Origin: Thereva unica
Taxonomy: Eukaryota; Arthropoda; Insecta; Diptera; Therevidae
Length of the DNA: 64,000 nucleotides
Direction: 5' to 3'
NCBI GenBank assembly: GCA_949987705.1
Contig: OX465283.1
Span: forward strand, 52,490,953-52,554,952
Position 1 is the first letter of the stretch. Each line of letters starts with the position of its first letter. Below are positions 59,839 to 64,000 of this stretch, in pieces. The position numbers were made by a program, and so were the translations under genes. The notes beneath the pieces were generated by a model that was not told the DNA's origin, made no database searches, and saw nothing but the letters and a program-made list of their open reading frames with translations.

Positions 59839-60090
59839 CAGTGAGCATCAATATAAAGTTAACACAAAAGGCTCAACAACAAAAATACACTAAAAAATCC
59901 ACGTTTTTACCTCCTCAAAAAAAATCGGAGGAGGCTACACGACCCCTTAAAATCTTCGTAACAGTCTCTACTACAATTAAAAAATAATTTAAAAATTCGC
60001 ATTTGCCTCTAAGGGGGTCCTGGAGGCTCCCTAAAAGGCTCAAAATAAAATAAAGGGGAATTTGTGTTAACTTTATATTGATGCTCACTG
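59839..60090. mobile_element. Tc1-like MITE, 252 bp, TA target duplication
   Basis: Inverted ends CAGTGAGCATCAATATAAAG (30 bp in all) with TA outside both (59837-59838 and 60091-60092). CAGTG at the end plus TA is typical of Tc1-type elements. It has no coding capacity. Confidence 0.85.
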
Positions 60091-60202
60091 TATACATGCC
60101 AATCTCTGCTTCAAAACTTGCAGATTTGTTGAACAGAGGTGATATACGCAGCAATTTGTTTACCATATTTATTAAAATCCCTTTGTAGGGATAATAGCAG
60201 CT

Positions 60203-60205
<3 letters not shown>

Positions 60206-60238
<33 letters not shown>
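60206..60238. repeat. Run of 33 T
   Basis: Uninterrupted T-run. It could be the A-tail of a minus-strand retroelement, but no matching body was recognised on either side. Confidence 0.9.
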
Positions 60239-60239
<1 letters not shown>

Positions 60240-60539
60240 AAGGAAAACATTGCACATAATAAACAGTTTTTATTTAAAGGCGTTGCAAGCCACGCGGGTT
60301 TTATGCTATTATTGTATATAGGTTCAGAGTATGTGTGTATGAGCAGAAGATGAGACGCGCTCCGTACAAAAATGGGTGTAACTTTTGATTGGTAAATGCA
60401 AATTCAAAAAACCAAAGTGCTTATTGAAGAAAATTACTTCGCTTACTCGATGCATGTATTTAATTGATAGAAAACATATTTATATAATTATTATTAACTA
60501 ATACCGGGAGAGATGAACGCTAAAGAAGGCCGGGAGCCC

Positions 60540-61098
60540 GTATGCTGGCAATATGTATGTACTCACAGCTTGCATTACTAATGACAATGGACAACAAGTT
60601 GTAGAAATGTCAGCAAAGAAGAACTTGGTCATTGCGAGTACTAGATTTGCGCGTAAAGATATCCATAAAGCCACCGGGGTATCTCCTGATGGAGCCACTC
60701 GCAACCAAATGGACCATGTGGTGATAGACTGCCGCCACCTTTCGGGACTGATGACGGCATGAACGTACCAAGGTGCCAACATCGACTCGGGACACTACCT
60801 TGGTGGTATGGTGCTCCCAGAGCGCATTACAACGCTGAATAGCTTTGTATATGCTGATCAGACTCGAATCAACACAGCTGCACTACGCATTGAGATGGCC
60901 AGAAATACCTACGGTCATGCACTAGAACTCGTCCTTAGTCCTGGGGATGAGATGCCGGGGGACGACGAGAGCTGGACCCGCCTTAAAAATATTGTCATTA
61001 GTACTGCTTATTCCATCTTAGGCAGAAGTCGTAGAGATCGCAACAACTGGTTCGATAATGAATGCAAGCTGACTACTGCGCACCGAGCAATGCAGTAG
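60540..61098 (+). mobile_element. LINE endonuclease fragment (RTE/CFDP2-like)
   Basis: The plus strand reads NDNGQQVVEMSAKKNLVIAS, then RFARKDIHKATGVSPDGAT and NQMDHVVIDCRHLSG, the endonuclease C-terminal region (NQIDHV.I). After a stop at about 60760, in the same frame sense, come RLKNIVISTAYSILG and RNNWFDNECKLTTAHRAMQ with a stop at 61096-61098. This matches the order in CFDP2-like LINE proteins. It is truncated on both sides and probably the same group as the RT fragment at 43790-44830. Confidence 0.75.
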
Positions 61099-62168
61099 TC
61101 TCAGAGAACGCGGGCACGCAATGATAAAATCTTATATTCTAATAAATATGCATCAGTGTTGTGTATTTGGATGCAATAATATTGCAGATTCATTTATTTC
61201 CTAAAAACAAAAAGTACGGGGCTATTGGAAATAGCTGTGCGTCGCCAAAAGTTCAAGGGTAAAATATTCAAGACTTTGTCCAGATCACTTCAGGTCTGAA
61301 GATTATATTAAAAAATCTGAAGATTATATTAAAAAAGGATTTAAAACTGGTCAGTATATGAAGGATTTAAGACTGGTCAGTACTATATTTTTGTTGCTGT
61401 TGCTGTTAGTTGTTGACGTTGGTTTACTTTATACTTCGGTGGCGCCATCTGAGTTTACCTTTGCGTACGATTTCCTATTGACTTTGGCGAAAACAGCGAA
61501 AAAAAAAACAAAAATGCGTCGGGCGATAATCGGCGGAAAGTCCCTCATACACGGTCAAATTGGTTGTACATCGAAGTGCGGATGTACAACCAAAACTATC
61601 AATTGTTAGCCGGTCGACCGATTAAAACACATTGCGCGCAATGGTTTGATGAAAATCTTGATGTTCATATAATTTGAACCTGGGGGGGGGGGGGGGGGGC
61701 TTTTTTAGATGCACACGCAAAAATACACCGACCGAAAACAAGCGACGGGGGATTCCTCGTTCCGTTCGATAGACGCGCACACGGGTTACTTGATCACAGG
61801 ATTGCCAACCTTATGATCGGTTTTTTTTAAATTTCAAATACTTTTTATCACAATATCGTCTATTGTTTTCAATGGAGGCTAGGGCCTTTTGCATCCACGG
61901 GGCCCTGGCCTGCAGCCCAAAAAGCGCCTAGGTAGATCAGCTCTAAATATACCCAGGAAACACCCCTTAATGGACTAAAGACACAGGGAATGCGCAAGTC
62001 ATCATTCAATGATATTCATTTTGCCTGAATAGATGAATAGAAAGTCTTATGTTTACGGGAGTTTACCTTAGAGGACATCATAAAAACGCCATATTTGTAC
62101 TTCAACGTGTCCTATTATCGTGCAGTGTGTATAGAGCAGTTGGATAGGAACGGGGGAAGGGGGCAAAA
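61099..62168. other. Intronic sequence with an 18-bp G-run
   Basis: G-run at 61682-61699. 61310-61345 shows a short direct duplication (ctgaagattatattaaaaaa). No recognisable gene. Confidence 0.45.
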
Positions 62169-63514
62169 GGAATCGTCCATAAATTACGTGAGGTGATTTT
62201 TGGGATTTGTCGACCCCCTTGGTGAGATGTCGTGCGATTTGGCTCGACCACTCCCCCTCCCCCTAGTCTCCCGTGAGATATTTCAAATTTTAAAAAATCT
62301 AGTATTTAACACTATTCCACTCGCTTTATCGCTTGTAATGGACACACAACTGCCAAATCGTGAGCACTCACTCTTACTCAACAAAAATTCCATTACGCTA
62401 CAAATCGCCGAGTGCCATTCCTCTAGCTTTATATTTTAATAGCGTTTTCGCGGGTCAGTGTTACCTGGCTCGTACGCCGCAGCATTCATCGAGTCGCGTG
62501 TTTGGCTGGTCGGTAGCGCCTGAGCCATCGAGGGGCTACCATGCTATTTTCTGGCGTTCGCATAAAATTTTTTGTGTAGCATTTAGCGATGATATCTTAA
62601 GTCCGCCTTTCACACACAGGTCGACGGCAGGCCGTGATCTGAAAGTTTTCGCCTTGAAGCCAAGTATCACCACACATCTACCCGGCCGCCAACTCGATGG
62701 GGCCTACAGTCCAAGAAAATTGACAGAAAACGTTATGCATATGTCGTCAGTTTGTGCCTGTAGATCTGGGGTGGTAGCACGTAAGTTGTTTCAATCGACC
62801 TCTTCATACAAAGATGTTTGTAACACTTGAATTTTTGTATGATGAGCTCGGCTGAAACAATTTATGTGCTACCACCCCAGAACTTTTATTCAGTCTCCAG
62901 CCGTGAATTTACGACACGAACTCAAGCCATATCCACTCGAGACTGATACAGAGGCGCGAACTAGATACGAAAACCATCCACACTCGCGTTCGCAGTTGTT
63001 CGCGGGTGTTCATGGCGTGGATCTGGAGCCGCCTTAAGGCACAAACAGATTGGCACGGAAACAGTGACGGCGATCGCCTGCGAGAGAATTTCTCATACAT
63101 TTAATTTCTCAAATATGGTGTTCCGTGTATTTTAGAGGGTTTTCCAGTCATCAATGTGGTTTTTGCCTTTAAAGTTTTCGTTGAGGCCATGAACATTTTT
63201 GCACTTGAAATAACAACCTGCAATGCTAAACTGTCGTCTTCGCCTGGTTAGGTGGATACCTAAAGTTCTCATCCCTCAGTCAGACTGGGTATTGTGTGGC
63301 CTTCATCGGGCCGTGCCTTCAGACATGGTCTGCTGGCGGCCTGTAATTGAATGAAGGTCTTTAGTGGAGAAACAAGTTTTACTTAGTTTAACTCAGTATT
63401 CCATCAATTTTTCACTTCTTTGGGGAAAAAAAATTACGTGATATTTTCCGAGAGGGTGAGATTCGGCTCGTCCCCTTCCCCCTAAACGCCTCACGTAATT
63501 AATGGACGACCCCT
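62169..63514. mobile_element. DNA element family G, copy 3 (with a nested 115-bp palindrome)
   Basis: The left end GGAATCGTCCATAAATTACG and the right end, complement GGGTCGTCCATTAATTACG, are intact. The interior is colinear with copy 1 (CGTACGCCGCAGCATTCATC near 62471, the catgaacatttttgcactt block near 63188). Open frames inside are not conserved in the other copies. Confidence 0.78.
62766..62880. mobile_element. Nested palindromic MITE, 115 bp
   Basis: CTGGGGTGGTAGCACGTAAG at the left, complement at the right, arms about 48 bp with a loop of about 20 bp. At the equivalent place copy 1 reads gcctgaagatctgaacttct without the insertion (about 13240-13260), giving an empty site. Confidence 0.82.
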
Positions 63515-64000
63515 TACATAGCCACTCGGTAAAGTTTTTACCAAAGTAGATTATAAATGGTCCAACTATTACTGTAAGTGATAACTAGAAACGGTTCCAA
63601 GTGACTATCATGTGGAACCTCCGTATCAGTTCATCTACACAAAATAAATTTAAAGATTGCTTGCTTAAGCAAATTTATCCTTTGAGCGCCGATGGAAGAC
63701 AGTGGATAAAGGTGAGGGATTAGTAACAGCACCATCATATAATCGCTGGAAGACTTTAAGTGGACTGATGCAGAGCACTTTTAAATTTGAAACGGTTGAT
63801 TTGGTTCGGATGAAACTATGGGTATTGATTTAAGCTATAACGAATGTAAATAGAACTGCGCTCATAATAGTTTGAAAACTGCGGGTTGCTGATAGTATTA
63901 ATGTGGATTATCGCAAAAATTTATATATTATTATGATTTAGCAAGAAAAGTTTTGTGATATTTTCCAAACTTTGTTAGTATTGACGTTCTATAAAATTTT
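63515..64000. other. Intronic sequence, no recognisable gene
   Basis: Nothing assignable was seen up to the end of the window. Confidence 0.4.

Noticed and set aside
62360..62830. 156-codon frame in family G copy 3 as a transposase
   Set aside because: The frame is not kept open in copies 1 and 2 and shows no DDE motif. Part of it covers a nested palindrome.

Overview
The window looks like a piece of an insect nuclear genome: AT-rich, intron-dominated and packed with eukaryotic transposable elements. No bacterial, organellar, rRNA or CRISPR features were seen. The species cannot be named from the sequence. The conserved exons resemble Drosophila sidestep-family proteins closely, so a fly or related insect is plausible, but this is inference.

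The only clearly conserved host gene is on the plus strand: an immunoglobulin-superfamily receptor of the sidestep (Side) type. Six internal exons can be placed by splice sites and phase: 6578-6729, 6804-6948, 33853-33983, 40765-40924, 41260-41468 and 57138-57300. They total 960 nt (320 codons) across 50.7 kb. They encode three successive Ig domains and the start of a fibronectin-III-like segment. The N-terminal exons, the rest of FN3 and the membrane segment lie outside the window. Each Ig domain is an exon pair bounded by phase-1 introns with a phase-0 intron inside.

The introns hold nested transposons. 1-6.5 kb: a 3.56-kb foldback element carrying a piece of a jockey-like LINE (LINE A), then a tRNA-like sequence and a MITE. 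7-12 kb: a SINE, then a LINE remnant split by a MITE and by a complete 2.9-kb PIF/Harbinger transposon with both of its genes, 23-bp inverted ends and a TAA target duplication. 12.6-18.5 kb: a long DNA element with two nested MITEs, and another inverted-end element. 20.8-23.1 kb: a broken serine-protease homologue (antisense), a hAT fragment and a Ty3/Gypsy pol remnant. 23.3-32.1 kb: two MITEs, a helicase fragment, LINE pieces, a SINE and a hAT element with a perfect 8-bp target duplication. 35.5-40.3 kb: a three-level nest (MITE in LINE B in LINE A). 42.5-46.9 kb: a probable hAT element filled with other insertions. 47.6-51.5 kb: a LINE (LINE C) interrupted by a 658-bp near-perfect palindrome. 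53.6-55.8 kb: a LINE A copy with a SINE in it, then a hAT-like MITE. 59-63.5 kb: a tandem repeat, a Tc1-like MITE, a LINE endonuclease fragment and a third copy of the long DNA element.

Apart from the Side-like exons and possibly the Harbinger genes, nothing looks like an intact functional gene. The most notable signals are the long hairpins within introns of a neuronal-type receptor gene, the Harbinger element whose empty site restores a LINE reading frame, and the serine-protease homologue lacking all three expected catalytic motifs.
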